The notes: a model not told the origin generated them from the letters alone. Positions 1 through 10,666 are shown, numbered from the stretch's first letter. The stretch: DNA of 52,981 nucleotides from Clostridium sp. (GCF_021443865.1 NZ_JABUTB010000001.1:14726-67706); one strand, 5' to 3'. Numbers and translations are program-made.

Positions 1-120
1 ACTAAATTAAAATTCGACTTTACCATCTATTATTAAAATATTTATAATAGGTTTTAATTATTCAATCATAGTTTTTGAATTTAATATTATTTTTATTCAG
101 CTTAAAGATTTTATATATTT

Positions 121-127
121 TGTCGAA
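121..127 (+). promoter_or_regulatory. Candidate Spo0A box (TTTGTCGAAA context)
   Basis: TGTCGAA at 121-127, about 95 bp upstream of the Nudix start; exact match to the 0A-box core but a 7-mer is weak evidence. Confidence 0.25.
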
Positions 128-222
128 ATATTAAGTATATTATGTTATATACAAAATAATGTTTAAACTATATATAATTTTTATAACTTATATGATATTA
201 TTATTTTTAGAGGTGACTGTTT

Positions 223-639
223 GTGAAAAGAATTATGAAGGTTGTATGTGCTATTATTGAAAATGACAAATCTGAAGTACTTTGTACTTTAAATTCAAAG
301 GATATGTCTTTTTCAAGCTTTTGGGAATTCCCTGGTGGAATTATTAAAGACGGTGAACCACCTGAAAAAGCCATAGTAAGGGAAATCTATGAAAAATTAA
401 ATTGTAAAATTAAAGTTAATTCTTTATTTAGTGCAACTACATATGAATACGATGACTACATATTAAACACTATGGTGGCTAAATGTTCAATGTTAGAGGA
501 CATGCCATCATCAAAGGAATATACAAAGTTATTATGGCTACCAATAGAATACATAACAAGCTTAAATTGGAGTCCATCCACTATGCCAACTGTAGACAAA
601 CTTATAATGAAGTATAAAAAAAATTCAATAACAAATTAA
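223..639 (+). CDS. Nudix hydrolase family protein with degenerate Nudix box
   Basis: WEFPGGIIKDGEPPEKAIVREIYEKLN resembles GX5EX7REUXEEXGU; GTG start after AGGTGA RBS. Confidence 0.8.
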   Translation: MKRIMKVVCAIIENDKSEVLCTLNSKDMSFSSFWEFPGGIIKDGEPPEKAIVREIYEKLNCKIKVNSLFSATTYEYDDYILNTMVAKCSMLEDMPSSKEYTKLLWLPIEYITSLNWSPSTMPTVDKLIMKYKKNSITN

Positions 640-645
640 GAAAAG

Positions 646-666
646 GCCATCAGAAAACCTGATGGC
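646..666 (+). terminator. Rho-independent terminator
   Basis: GCCATCAG-AAAAC-CTGATGGC followed by TTTATAT. Confidence 0.75.
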
Positions 667-704
667 TTTATATTGCGTAAAATTATATTTAAAAAGGAGC
701 ATTT

Positions 705-1832
705 ATGAACGTAAATATAGTATCAATCCAAAGAATAAAACTTATAGATTTTATAAAAAAAGAAATAGTATTGATTATATCAATAGCCTTAGCAATATTT
801 AGTTGTATATTTTCAACTCCTAGATTATCTTATATTGATTTTAAAGTATTAATACTTTTATTTAATTTAATGATAGTGGTTTCTGCTTTTAATGAACTAA
901 AAGTTTTAGATTCAATTGCAAGCAAAATACTTAAAAAGTGTACTTCATATATATCCGTTTCCTTTGCATTAGTTTTTATTACATATGCAGCTTCTATGGT
1001 TGTTACAAATGATGTAGCTTTAATAACCTTTGTACCTTTAACTATAATAATAGGAAAAAAAGCTAATTTTAACCCATTAAAAATAATTATATTCCAAACA
1101 ATTGCTGCTAATCTAGGAAGTAGTTTTACACCTATGGGAAACCCTCAAAATCTTTTTATTTATTCTTTTTATAAATTAGGTATTATAGATTTTTTAAAAA
1201 TTACTTTTCCACTATTATTAATATCAACTATTTTACTAGCTTTATTTATTTCTAAAGAAAAGAATGCAACATTGAATATTAATTTAAAAAATATAAATAT
1301 AAAAGATAGAAAACAAGTTATTATTTTTTCCACTCTATTTTTTATAATTTTATTATCAGTACTTCATTTAATAGATTATAAAATTGTATTCATCATTACA
1401 TTAATAACAGTATCACTATTTAATAAAAGCTTATTTTCAAAAGTAGATTACTCGCTTTTGCTTACTTTTATTGGCTTTTTTATCTTTATTGGCAATATAT
1501 CTACCTTAGATACTGTAAAAAACTTTATGGAGTACATATTAAATAGTGGAAAAGCAACCTTTACTTACTCAATATTAATAAGCCAAGTAATTAGTAATGT
1601 ACCTGCTACTATGTTATTATCAGGATTTACAACTTCAATTAGGGAATTACTTATTGGCGTTAATATAGGAGGACTAGGAACATTAATATCATCTCTTGCA
1701 AGTGTTATTTCTTTTAAGATTTATACTAATGAGTTTCCAGAAGAAAGTAGTAATTATTTTAAGTCCTTTACTCTTTATAATATTTTAGGACTAGTTATTA
1801 TAATTCCTTTAGTTTATATAATCTTATTTTAA
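705..1832 (+). CDS. SLC13/ArsB-type anion permease (CitMHS/ArsB superfamily)
   Basis: Polytopic 375 aa; TNDVALITFVPLTI and SSFTPMGNPQNLFIYS motifs; AAGGAG RBS. Confidence 0.75.
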   Translation: MNVNIVSIQRIKLIDFIKKEIVLIISIALAIFSCIFSTPRLSYIDFKVLILLFNLMIVVSAFNELKVLDSIASKILKKCTSYISVSFALVFITYAASMVVTNDVALITFVPLTIIIGKKANFNPLKIIIFQTIAANLGSSFTPMGNPQNLFIYSFYKLGIIDFLKITFPLLLISTILLALFISKEKNATLNINLKNINIKDRKQVIIFSTLFFIILLSVLHLIDYKIVFIITLITVSLFNKSLFSKVDYSLLLTFIGFFIFIGNISTLDTVKNFMEYILNSGKATFTYSILISQVISNVPATMLLSGFTTSIRELLIGVNIGGLGTLISSLASVISFKIYTNEFPEESSNYFKSFTLYNILGLVIIIPLVYIILF

Positions 1833-1853
1833 TTTGTTTTTATATGAATATAT

Positions 1854-1905
1854 AAATGCACCTAGTAAGGTTTGGTATAGATATCTAACCTTACTAGGTG
1901 CATTT
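1854..1905. terminator. Bidirectional terminator between convergent genes
   Basis: Perfect 19-bp stem AAATGCACCTAGTAAGGTT / AACCTTACTAGGTGCATTT. Confidence 0.85.
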
Positions 1906-1915
1906 AATTTTAAAA

Positions 1916-2530
1916 TTAAATATGTAAGTCATTATAGTATTCTTCTTTTTGCTTTTGCCAATAAATTCTATCTTCCTCAGTAATTTTTCTTAGTACTTTG
2001 CAAGGGTTACCCACTGCTATAACATTATCAGGAATATCTTTAGTTACTACAGAACCAGAACCTATAACTACGTTATCTCCAATTGTAACACCAGGATTAA
2101 TAACTGTACTTCCTCCTACCCATACATTATTTCCTATTTTAACAGGCTTTCCAAACTCCAAACCCACATTTCTGATTTCAGCATCTATAGGGTGACCGGC
2201 AGTATATATGCAGACTCTAGGAGCAAAAAATACATTATCACCAATATCCACCTTACATACATCTAAAATTATACAATCATAATTGGCATAAAAATTATTT
2301 CCTACTGATATATTACATCCATAATCACATCTAAAAGGTGGTTCAACAGATAATTTATCCCCTGTTTTTTCAAATAAATCTTTTAATAATCTTTTTCTAT
2401 AATCCTTTTGCTCCTCTGTAGTAGTATTAAAAAGTCTAGTAATCATTCTGGACTTTTTCCTATCAGCTATAAGTTCTTCGTCATAAGGCATATATAAATT
2501 TCCTGACAACATCCTCTCTTTTTCACTCAT
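1916..2530 (-). CDS. Maltose/galactoside O-acetyltransferase-like (left-handed beta-helix)
   Basis: Hexapeptide repeats (IGNNVWVGGSTVINPGVTIGDNVVIGSGSVVTKDIP) and N-terminal Mac-type domain. Confidence 0.9.
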   Translation of the reverse strand: MSEKERMLSGNLYMPYDEELIADRKKSRMITRLFNTTTEEQKDYRKRLLKDLFEKTGDKLSVEPPFRCDYGCNISVGNNFYANYDCIILDVCKVDIGDNVFFAPRVCIYTAGHPIDAEIRNVGLEFGKPVKIGNNVWVGGSTVINPGVTIGDNVVIGSGSVVTKDIPDNVIAVGNPCKVLRKITEEDRIYWQKQKEEYYNDLHI

Positions 2531-2533
2531 TAT

Positions 2534-3211
2534 CTATTCTCCTTTAAAATAATTTTTTATCTCATATAAATTATTGAAGCTTCTATAGCTATACTTTTTT
2601 ATTTTTTCATCTGCTTCTTTTAAATCTACTACATGAAGTGGAGTCATATTTCCTTTATAGGCTGCTTCAACTCCAGCTGAGGAATCTTCTATTACAATAC
2701 ATTCCTCTGGACTAACATTAAGTTTATTAGCTGCCTTTAAAAATATTTCAGGATTTGGTTTTGTTTTTTTAACATCATCCCTACACACAACTTCATCAAA
2801 TATCTTTTTAAAATTAGATTGCTTTAACTGTTTGTCCATTCTTTCTTTAGAGGCAGATGTTGCTAATGCAAGCTTATACTTTTTGCCCTTTAAGTACTTA
2901 AGCAACTCCTCTGCACCATCTTTAACAGGAATTTTCTTTTTTAGCTCTTCAGACAAAGCTTTATCTTTTTCTTCATACATTTCTTCTATGGGTATGTTTT
3001 CTCCAAACTCATCTTTAAATACTTTTTTTACATTTTCTCTTCCTGTTGCAATTACTTTGCAATATACTTCTTTTGTCATTTTATAACCGTATTTTTCAAA
3101 GATCTTAGTCCAAACATCTAGATATATTTTTTCTGTATCAAATAAAACTCCATCCATATCAAATATTACTGTTTTATATTTCTCTATTTTTTGCTGCATA
3201 TAATCCTCCAT
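2534..3211 (-). CDS. HAD family hydrolase (beta-phosphoglucomutase-like)
   Basis: VIFDMDGVLFDTE, TSAS, VIEDSSAGVEAA motifs. Confidence 0.9.
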   Translation of the reverse strand: MEDYMQQKIEKYKTVIFDMDGVLFDTEKIYLDVWTKIFEKYGYKMTKEVYCKVIATGRENVKKVFKDEFGENIPIEEMYEEKDKALSEELKKKIPVKDGAEELLKYLKGKKYKLALATSASKERMDKQLKQSNFKKIFDEVVCRDDVKKTKPNPEIFLKAANKLNVSPEECIVIEDSSAGVEAAYKGNMTPLHVVDLKEADEKIKKYSYRSFNNLYEIKNYFKGE

Positions 3212-3294
3212 TTATAACTAAATCTACTACAAGTTATATTATACTTGAAAATTTAATTCAAGAAATTAATTAGTATAGATGTGTATATTCTATA

Positions 3295-3332
3295 AAAAAC
3301 AACCCCTTTTATAAATAGTAGGAGTTGCTTTG
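3295..3332 (-). terminator. Terminator of the Cof-type HAD gene
   Basis: Minus strand GCAACTCC...GGGGTTGT followed by T-run. Confidence 0.6.
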
Positions 3333-3353
3333 GTTTTTAAAGATTATATACTA

Positions 3354-4238
3354 TCATTTCTTTATGATTTTATCTAACTCATTATTTAAAAGACTGCGTA
3401 TAGCCTTTGCTACTCCAAGATTATCATTAGTATCAGTTATATATTTTGCTATAGCCTTAACTTCTGGAATTGCATTTTCCATAGCAACAGTTTCTTCAAA
3501 TATTTCAAACATAGAATAGTCATTAAAACTATCTCCTAATATCATTACTTCCTCTTTTTCTATAGATAACTTCTTAGCCACCTTTTCTAAGATTATTCCC
3601 TTTTGAGCATTTATATCAGTTACTTCTATATTATCTCTAAAGGAAGATGATACAGCTAATCCTTCTATCTTGCCAATCTCTTTTTTTATTTCATCTATTG
3701 TCTCTGTATCCTTATGAAAGGCAACAAACTTTCTTATTTCTAAATTTCTATCAAAGAACTTATCTAAATCATCAATATACTTTAAAACTTTAAAAAATCT
3801 ATGATTTTCTGCTATTTCCCTTGCTTCACCTTCAGTTAATTCTGGATTTAAACTCTTAGTTCTATATGTAACTTCTTTTAAAGCTTTTTCTCTTGTTGAT
3901 GTAGTAAAAATTCCTTCATTAGTAAAAATTCTTGCAGAAAAATTATTTTCATCAAAGATATCTATTACTTTTCTAGCACTTTCATTATCTATGTTTATTA
4001 TATCTAATATTTTACCCTCTTCATCCCTGTATTCAGCTCCATTAGATAAAATACATTGTGCTTTAATATTATGTCTATCTAAAACCTCTTTTACACTTTC
4101 ATACTCTCTTCCAGTAGAAATTGCAAATATTATTCCTGTTTCTTCTGCTTCTCTAATGGCCTCCACTGTTTCTTTATCAATATCATGATCGTTGTTTAAC
4201 AATGTACCATCCATATCCGATGCTATTAGCTTTATCAT
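3354..4238 (-). CDS. Cof-type HAD-IIB family hydrolase
   Basis: LIASDMDGTLLNNDHDI and VMILGDSFNDYSMFE motifs. Confidence 0.9.
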   Translation of the reverse strand: MIKLIASDMDGTLLNNDHDIDKETVEAIREAEETGIIFAISTGREYESVKEVLDRHNIKAQCILSNGAEYRDEEGKILDIINIDNESARKVIDIFDENNFSARIFTNEGIFTTSTREKALKEVTYRTKSLNPELTEGEAREIAENHRFFKVLKYIDDLDKFFDRNLEIRKFVAFHKDTETIDEIKKEIGKIEGLAVSSSFRDNIEVTDINAQKGIILEKVAKKLSIEKEEVMILGDSFNDYSMFEIFEETVAMENAIPEVKAIAKYITDTNDNLGVAKAIRSLLNNELDKIIKK

Positions 4239-4406
4239 TTTTATTTACCTCCGATTTTAAACCTACTATTGTATAGTTTCTCATTTGTAATTAAGTTATT
4301 CCAAAGTATCCTATATATTATTTGCACTTTAATATTATTAACTATCATTATATCAGTATTTTTATAATCTTTCCAAATATAATTTTTAAGGCTAAATCTT
4401 ATTAAA

Positions 4407-4461
4407 AAGAGGCTGTTAGAACAACCTATAATAAAAGTTTTATATCCTTCCAAAGCCTCTT
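4407..4461 (-). terminator. Large-loop terminator of the esterase gene
   Basis: AAGAGGCT / AGCCTCTT stem followed by T-run on minus strand. Confidence 0.5.
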
Positions 4462-4467
4462 CTTAAT

Positions 4468-5295
4468 TTAAATTCTATTAATCCACTTAACAGCTAATTC
4501 AAACCAGGATTCTACATGTTTATTTATAAGATCACTATTATCTTTGTATGCTGTATTTACATCACAAAGACTTAATCCATGTACACCATCAGGATATATA
4601 TGAAGTTCAAAAGGTACATTGTTTTTTCTTAAAGCACTAGCAAAAAACAATGAATTTTCAACTGGTACAACTGTATCATTAAAAGTATGCCATAAGAAGG
4701 TTTCTGGAGTATCCTTAGATACTAATTTTTCTAAAGAGAATTTTTCTCTTTCTTCTTTACTCGCATCTATTCCAAGTAAATTATCAAAGGAGTCCTTATT
4801 TGCAAACTCTCCACTTGTTATAACTGGATAAGAAAGTATCATTCCATTAGGTTTAATATTCTCATTTTTTATATTTAAAGCTTCAGAAATTAAATCTTTA
4901 TTCCATAATACTCCTAAGCTTCCTACTAAGTGCCCTCCTGATGAAAAACCAAAAGTTATAACTTTATTTATATCAGCATTCCATTTATCAGACATTTCAC
5001 GAAGATAGTTTATAGTAGCTGATAACTCTAATAGTGCAGTGGGAAATCTGTTAGGATTAACACTATATCTTAAAATTACTACATTAAACCCTTCTGAAAG
5101 TAATTTAAAGGCTACTGGTTCAGCTTCTCTATCTGAAGTACCTACATATCCACCACCAGGACATATAATTATAGTTTTCCTTTTCTTATTAATATCGATT
5201 TCCACACTATTATCTGGAATATAAACATTTATATAAGCCTTGCTATCCTTTAGCCTATCTGTTATGTCACAAATATTTATTTTTTCAAAAATCAT
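4468..5295 (-). CDS. Alpha/beta hydrolase (esterase/lipase, acetyl-xylan esterase-like)
   Basis: IICPGGGYVGTSDREAEPVAFKL, FGFSSGGHLVG nucleophile elbow, C-terminal DGVHGLSL; ORF to 5328 but ATG at 5295 has GGGGGAAAGG RBS. Confidence 0.85.
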   Translation of the reverse strand: MIFEKINICDITDRLKDSKAYINVYIPDNSVEIDINKKRKTIIICPGGGYVGTSDREAEPVAFKLLSEGFNVVILRYSVNPNRFPTALLELSATINYLREMSDKWNADINKVITFGFSSGGHLVGSLGVLWNKDLISEALNIKNENIKPNGMILSYPVITSGEFANKDSFDNLLGIDASKEEREKFSLEKLVSKDTPETFLWHTFNDTVVPVENSLFFASALRKNNVPFELHIYPDGVHGLSLCDVNTAYKDNSDLINKHVESWFELAVKWINRI

Positions 5296-5452
5296 TTCCT
5301 TTCCCCCACTCTTTCTCAATATATTCATTTTAATTTTACATAAGAATTAATTATAAAAATACATTATAAATTCAAGTAAAATATATATAATTATTATATT
5401 ATTCCATATAATTTATTACAACAATTCTAATTACTGTAAATAACTATAAAAA

Positions 5453-5508
5453 AATGAAGCTATCTTAACAGTCTATAATAAAATTTAAAACTGTAAGATA
5501 ACTTCATT
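5453..5508 (-). terminator. Terminator of transketolase gene
   Basis: AATGAAGCTATCTTAACAGT / ACTGTAAGATAACTTCATT imperfect stem. Confidence 0.6.
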
Positions 5509-5536
5509 TATATTATTATATTAATTTAATTAGGTT

Positions 5537-7507
5537 TTATAATTTGTTAATTACATTAACTACATTATCAACACTAAAACCAAACTTTTCAAATAATAAT
5601 TCAGCTGGTGCTGATGCTCCAAAAGTATCCATTGTTATATATTTACCATCAAAGCCAACAAATTCTCCCCAGCTTAATGATGATCCTGCTTCTATAGCAA
5701 CTCTCTTAGTTACGCTTCTTGGCAGAACCTTTTCTTTATACTCTGAATCTTGAGCTTTAAATATATCCATACAAGGCATACTTACTACTCTAATTTTATC
5801 ATTTCCTAATTTCTTCTTAGCTTCAATAGCTAAAGAAACTTCAGATCCAGAAGCCATTAATATAATTTCTGGTTCTCCATTAGAATCATCAATTATATAT
5901 CCACCCTTCATAGCATCTTTATTTGAACCTTCTATATCAGGTAGGTTTTGTCTTGTTAATACTAAAGCTGTAGGTGTTCCCTTTGATGTCATTGCTAAAT
6001 ACCATCCAATATTTGTTTCAGTTGCATCACATGGTCTGAATACATTAAAGTTAGGCATTGATCTAAGCATTGTTAATTGTTCCACTGGTTCATGAGTTGG
6101 ACCATCTTCACCAACACCAATGCTATCATGAGTTAAAACATATGTTAATGGTAAATTCATTAGTGCTGCTAATCTGGCCATTGGCTTAATATAATCACTA
6201 AATACAAAGAAAGTTGAAACATAAGTCTTTAATCCACCATGTAACATTAGCCCGTTTCCTATACCTGCCATAGCTAATTCACGAACTCCATAATGTATGT
6301 TTCTTCCTGCATAATTATCACTACTAAAATCACCAACTCCATTTAAGTATGTTTTAGTTGATGGTGCTAAATCAGCGGCTCCTCCCATAAAGTTAGGGAA
6401 TAAATCTTTAATCTTATTCATAGCAATACCAGATAAGTTTCTTGTAGCATTAGCTTTTTTATCATATTGCCAATATTCAGAACTTTCATCTAACACTTTT
6501 TTATAATCAACATTAAAATATTTATCCCATAGATCTTTCATTTCTGGGTACTTAGCAAAATAATCTTCAAACATATTATTCCAAGCTTCATATACTTTAT
6601 CAGCTCTTTCTTGTTCAGATGCTATATGAGCATATACATCTTCATCAACACAGAAATCCTTATCTTCAGATAATCCTAAGTTTCTCTTTAATTCTATTAC
6701 ATTATCAGCTCCTAAAGGTTCTCCATGAGCAGATGCTAGTCCTTCTTTAGCTGGACATCCCTTACCTATTTTAGTTTTTACTTCTATAAATATAGGTTTT
6801 CCAACTGATTTCTTAGCTTCATTAATTACATTTAATATTTCTTCAAGATTATCTCCATCTTCTACTGTAAATACGTTAAATCCAAAGGCTTTCATTCTCA
6901 TTTTTACATCTTCAGTAAATGCAATATCTGTACATCCTTCAATAGAAATCTTATTTGAATCATATAATACAACTAATTTATCTAATTTTAATGTTCCTGC
7001 TAATGAAAAGGCTTCTGATGATATACCTTCCATAAAGCATCCATCTCCCCCTAATACATATGTATAGTGGTCTATTACTGGATATCCTTCTTTATTGAAT
7101 ACAGCTGAAAGATGTTTTTCTGCCATAGCCATTCCTACCGCCATAGCCATTCCTGCTCCTAATGGTCCTGTTGTAGCTTCTACACCAACAGTATGTCCAT
7201 ATTCTGGATGTCCTGGAGTTTTAGAATCTAATTGTCTAAATTCTTTTAAATCATCAATAGTTACACCATAATTAAATAAATGTAATAAACTATATAATAA
7301 ACTTGATCCATGTCCACCTGAAAGAACAAATCTATCACGATTTATCCAATTTACATCTTTTGGTGTATTATTCATAACTTTTGCCCAAAGAGCATACGCA
7401 GTTGGTGCTGCTCCTAAAGGTAAACCAGGGTGTCCTGAATTAGCTTTTTGAACTGCATCAGCGCTTAGTCCTCTAATGGTATTGACAACTTTTCTATCTA
7501 AGTCCAT
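5537..7507 (-). CDS. tkt: Transketolase
   Basis: 656 aa; LSADAVQKANSGHPGLPLGAAPTAYALW, GDGCFMEGI, THDSIGVGEDGPTHEPVEQL motifs. Confidence 0.97.
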   Translation of the reverse strand: MDLDRKVVNTIRGLSADAVQKANSGHPGLPLGAAPTAYALWAKVMNNTPKDVNWINRDRFVLSGGHGSSLLYSLLHLFNYGVTIDDLKEFRQLDSKTPGHPEYGHTVGVEATTGPLGAGMAMAVGMAMAEKHLSAVFNKEGYPVIDHYTYVLGGDGCFMEGISSEAFSLAGTLKLDKLVVLYDSNKISIEGCTDIAFTEDVKMRMKAFGFNVFTVEDGDNLEEILNVINEAKKSVGKPIFIEVKTKIGKGCPAKEGLASAHGEPLGADNVIELKRNLGLSEDKDFCVDEDVYAHIASEQERADKVYEAWNNMFEDYFAKYPEMKDLWDKYFNVDYKKVLDESSEYWQYDKKANATRNLSGIAMNKIKDLFPNFMGGAADLAPSTKTYLNGVGDFSSDNYAGRNIHYGVRELAMAGIGNGLMLHGGLKTYVSTFFVFSDYIKPMARLAALMNLPLTYVLTHDSIGVGEDGPTHEPVEQLTMLRSMPNFNVFRPCDATETNIGWYLAMTSKGTPTALVLTRQNLPDIEGSNKDAMKGGYIIDDSNGEPEIILMASGSEVSLAIEAKKKLGNDKIRVVSMPCMDIFKAQDSEYKEKVLPRSVTKRVAIEAGSSLSWGEFVGFDGKYITMDTFGASAPAELLFEKFGFSVDNVVNVINKL

Positions 7508-7776
7508 ATTTTTTCCTCCCTAACTAATAATTTCTTCACTTTAATTCTATCACTAATTATATATTTTTTGTATAAAAATACTATCATTTATCAAATTAAT
7601 TATATTTATTATCAAGGAATATTATTTTAAAATAAAAAAGAGTTATTTAGAAAAACCCACCTTAAATATTAGAAATAACTAATATCTAGGTTATTTTCAA
7701 ACAACTCCATTTATTAAAATTATATATTATATTAAACTATATATTAATTTTTCTTGTTAAATACTTTTGTGTATTC

Positions 7777-9696
7777 TTAACTCTTTTTCGCCTTAGTTCT
7801 TATAATAGGTAATGTTGTAGCTACAACTAAAGCAATCAATAATATTAATCCCATAATATTACTAGCTGCAAAACCAGTTGGTGTCTTAGGTGTTATTATA
7901 CCTGTTACTTGTAAAATTATTCCAACTAATCCTATTATAGATCCACCTGCAACAAGTCCTGAAGATAAGCTTATTCCATTAGAAACCTTCTCTTCTTTTT
8001 CCTTTTCACTGTTACTCATCTTTTCAACTAATACACGAATTAATGCTCCAACTAATATAATTGAAGTTGTTGAAATTGGTAAATAAAAACCAATTGCAAT
8101 AGTCATTATAGGTAAGTTTAATAGTAATAAAAATAATGCCATTACAACACCAACTAAAATCATTGGCCATGGTAAATCACCAGACATTATACCTGATGTT
8201 AATGTAGCCATTAAATTTGCTTGAGGAAGGGCAAATTGTGCCTCTGCTCCTGTCACTGATAATTGGTTTGAAAGTAATAATATAGTTCCTGTTACCACAA
8301 TTACACCAACTATACTTGCTATAGCAAAGGTGTTTCTCATTTCACTTCTATCTCCACCTATTAGGTATGTTACCTTTTGAGATTGACTATATCCACCTGC
8401 AGTTGAAATTGCTACTACCATAAATGCAGCGAATAAAAGTAATGATTTATTATCTGCTTTTGTTGACCATCCCATAACAACAAATACTAGTGTTAATATA
8501 ACTAAAGATGCTATTGTCATACCTGATACAGGAAGGTTTGATGTTCCTATTGTTCCTGTTAAACGACCAGATACTATAACAAATAATAAAGATAAAATTA
8601 ATGCAACAATTACTCCTATTATAGCCATCATAATACTTTGTGAAATCATAAATGCTGATATAAAAGCAATTACTACTCCTACTAAAAGTACTATTATTCC
8701 ACCTGAATTTCTTTCTGCATTAGAATCATTACTTGATTTTGCTTTTAATGTTTCTTTTATAGAAACTACTATTGTTGGTATAAGCTTAAGTGCTCCTATT
8801 ATACCACCACAAAGCATCATTCCCGCACCAATATACTTAACATAACTTGATGATATTGCATTTACATCCATTTGATTAAGATACATTGCTGAATTATTCC
8901 ATGATACTATATTCTTATCAGCTAAGTCTGTAAAGTATCCTATTAATGGAGCTATTCCAAAATTAGCTAATATAGAACCTGCAAACATAGTTAAAGATAC
9001 CTCTAACCCAACTATAAAGCCTATTCCTACTAAAAGTGGATTTACTTCAATAGAAAACTTCCACTTATAAAATTTACTTCCCATATAAGATATTGTGTTA
9101 TTTATTAAATTTAAAAATGATCCAGTTAAAACATTAATAATACCACTTATTCCAAAACCAATTCCCATGTATTTTACAGCATCTCCATTTCCTTCAGAAG
9201 CTACAAGGGTTTCAGATATTGCTAAGGATTCTGGATACATTAAATTACCGTGTTCTTCAATTATTAAATAATTATAAACTAAAGATATAATTCCTATTGA
9301 AAATAAAACTCCACCAACACCTACTATTAGGCCTTCCATAAAGGTAACATTATTACCTATTAATATTATTGCAGGTAAAACAAAAATCATACCACTAGCT
9401 ATAGATTCTCCACCACTAGACATACCTTGGGTTATATTTTTACCAAGTATACCCTTATCACGTGCAAATACACCTATCAGCATTGATCCAATTATTGCAC
9501 CTGGTATACCTGCCGCAACAGTTAATCCAGACTTCATACCTGAATAAGCTGTAGAAGCTGCAAAAATAGCAGATAATATTATACCAATTATTACAACAGG
9601 AATATTTGCTCCTTTTTTTGCCTTATCAGTAACATATGGAACATAATCTTTTCCATGAGTACCACCATAAGCTTCCTTAGGTAACTTTTTATTCAT
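7777..9696 (-). CDS. OPT family oligopeptide transporter
   Basis: LPKEAYGGTHGKDYVPY N-terminus, multi-TM; ORF to 9765 but RBS-supported ATG at 9696. Confidence 0.88.
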   Translation of the reverse strand: MNKKLPKEAYGGTHGKDYVPYVTDKAKKGANIPVVIIGIILSAIFAASTAYSGMKSGLTVAAGIPGAIIGSMLIGVFARDKGILGKNITQGMSSGGESIASGMIFVLPAIILIGNNVTFMEGLIVGVGGVLFSIGIISLVYNYLIIEEHGNLMYPESLAISETLVASEGNGDAVKYMGIGFGISGIINVLTGSFLNLINNTISYMGSKFYKWKFSIEVNPLLVGIGFIVGLEVSLTMFAGSILANFGIAPLIGYFTDLADKNIVSWNNSAMYLNQMDVNAISSSYVKYIGAGMMLCGGIIGALKLIPTIVVSIKETLKAKSSNDSNAERNSGGIIVLLVGVVIAFISAFMISQSIMMAIIGVIVALILSLLFVIVSGRLTGTIGTSNLPVSGMTIASLVILTLVFVVMGWSTKADNKSLLLFAAFMVVAISTAGGYSQSQKVTYLIGGDRSEMRNTFAIASIVGVIVVTGTILLLSNQLSVTGAEAQFALPQANLMATLTSGIMSGDLPWPMILVGVVMALFLLLLNLPIMTIAIGFYLPISTTSIILVGALIRVLVEKMSNSEKEKEEKVSNGISLSSGLVAGGSIIGLVGIILQVTGIITPKTPTGFAASNIMGLILLIALVVATTLPIIRTKAKKS

Positions 9697-9876
9697 AATA
9701 TACTCTCCTTCTTTTGTATTTATTATTTTTGTATAACCATTTTGTATAGTAGAATATGTATACATAATAGTTAATAGACTTACTTGTCATTATATTCATC
9801 TTACTTATTATCTTCAAAATATATGGATATTATTACATACAATTATTAAATAGAATATTAAATTATTATTAAATAA

Positions 9877-9921
9877 AAAAATAGTATTAGAATTATAATA
9901 AAATCCTAATACTATTTTTTA
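9877..9921 (-). terminator. Terminator of nitroreductase gene
   Basis: AAAAATAGTATTAG ... CTAATACTATTTTT. Confidence 0.8.
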
Positions 9922-9942
9922 TACCTATTATTTCATATTCTT

Positions 9943-10527
9943 TTATTCGTGGTCTTTACCATCAATTACAGTAAGCTTTTTATCTATTGCAGTTCTATTA
10001 CGAGGCTTTGGAACATTATCAATATATCCAACCTGTAAAATAGCTGCTATTTTTTCTCCTGGTGCAACACCAGCAGCTTCTCTAAACTCAGGTAAAGTTA
10101 AAAATGAATCAGTTTTCCAAAATACACCTACTTCTCTTTCCCAAGCTGCCAGTTGGAAATTTTGAATTAATGCACAAACCGCTGCATAATCTTCTTCCCT
10201 AACAAAAGGCTGTGGATCTTCATGCATTACAACAAGTATATGTGCTGGAACAGATTCATAGTATTTCTTCATTTCTTCAGGGCTTTTTTTCATCTTAGCT
10301 CCCTTTGAAGCTACTTCAGCTATTGCATTTGCTATTACTTTCTTACCTTCACCATTATAAATTATAAACCTCCAAGGTTCTCTTAATTTATGATTTGGAG
10401 CCCAGCTAGCAACTTCTAGTAACTCACCTAATAATTCTGTAGATATACTTTCATCCTTAAATTTCTTTATTGTTCTTCTTTCCATAATTAACTGTGCCAT
10501 TGGATATTTTGTAGCCATATTAATCAA
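9943..10527 (-). CDS. Nitroreductase family protein
   Basis: ERRTIKKFKDESI, SWAPNHKLREPWRFI, AAILQVGY motifs. Confidence 0.9.
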   Translation of the reverse strand: MINMATKYPMAQLIMERRTIKKFKDESISTELLGELLEVASWAPNHKLREPWRFIIYNGEGKKVIANAIAEVASKGAKMKKSPEEMKKYYESVPAHILVVMHEDPQPFVREEDYAAVCALIQNFQLAAWEREVGVFWKTDSFLTLPEFREAAGVAPGEKIAAILQVGYIDNVPKPRNRTAIDKKLTVIDGKDHE

Positions 10528-10618
10528 TCCTTTCTAAATCTATATAAATATTCTAGTAAAAATTAATATAGTTAGACTTCTAACAATATTAATTTAAATC
10601 ATCATTCAATAATCATAT

Positions 10619-10666
10619 TAATAATGATAATCAATATTTTACAATTGATATTGATTATCATTATTA
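10619..10666. promoter_or_regulatory. Inverted pair of Fur-box-like sites upstream of nitroreductase
   Basis: Perfect 19-bp arms TAATAATGATAATCAATAT (10619-10637) and ATATTGATTATCATTATTA (10648-10666); the left arm plus flank matches GATAATGATAATCATTATC at 16/19. Confidence 0.75.

Noticed and set aside
2534-4238. HAD hydrolases as members of the Ter-like module
   Set aside because: Too distant, separated by unrelated genes, and of BPGM/Cof types rather than the Ter-linked HAD.
4241-4453. 70-aa minus-strand ORF
   Set aside because: Overlaps the terminator hairpin of the esterase gene, no RBS, composition not protein-like.
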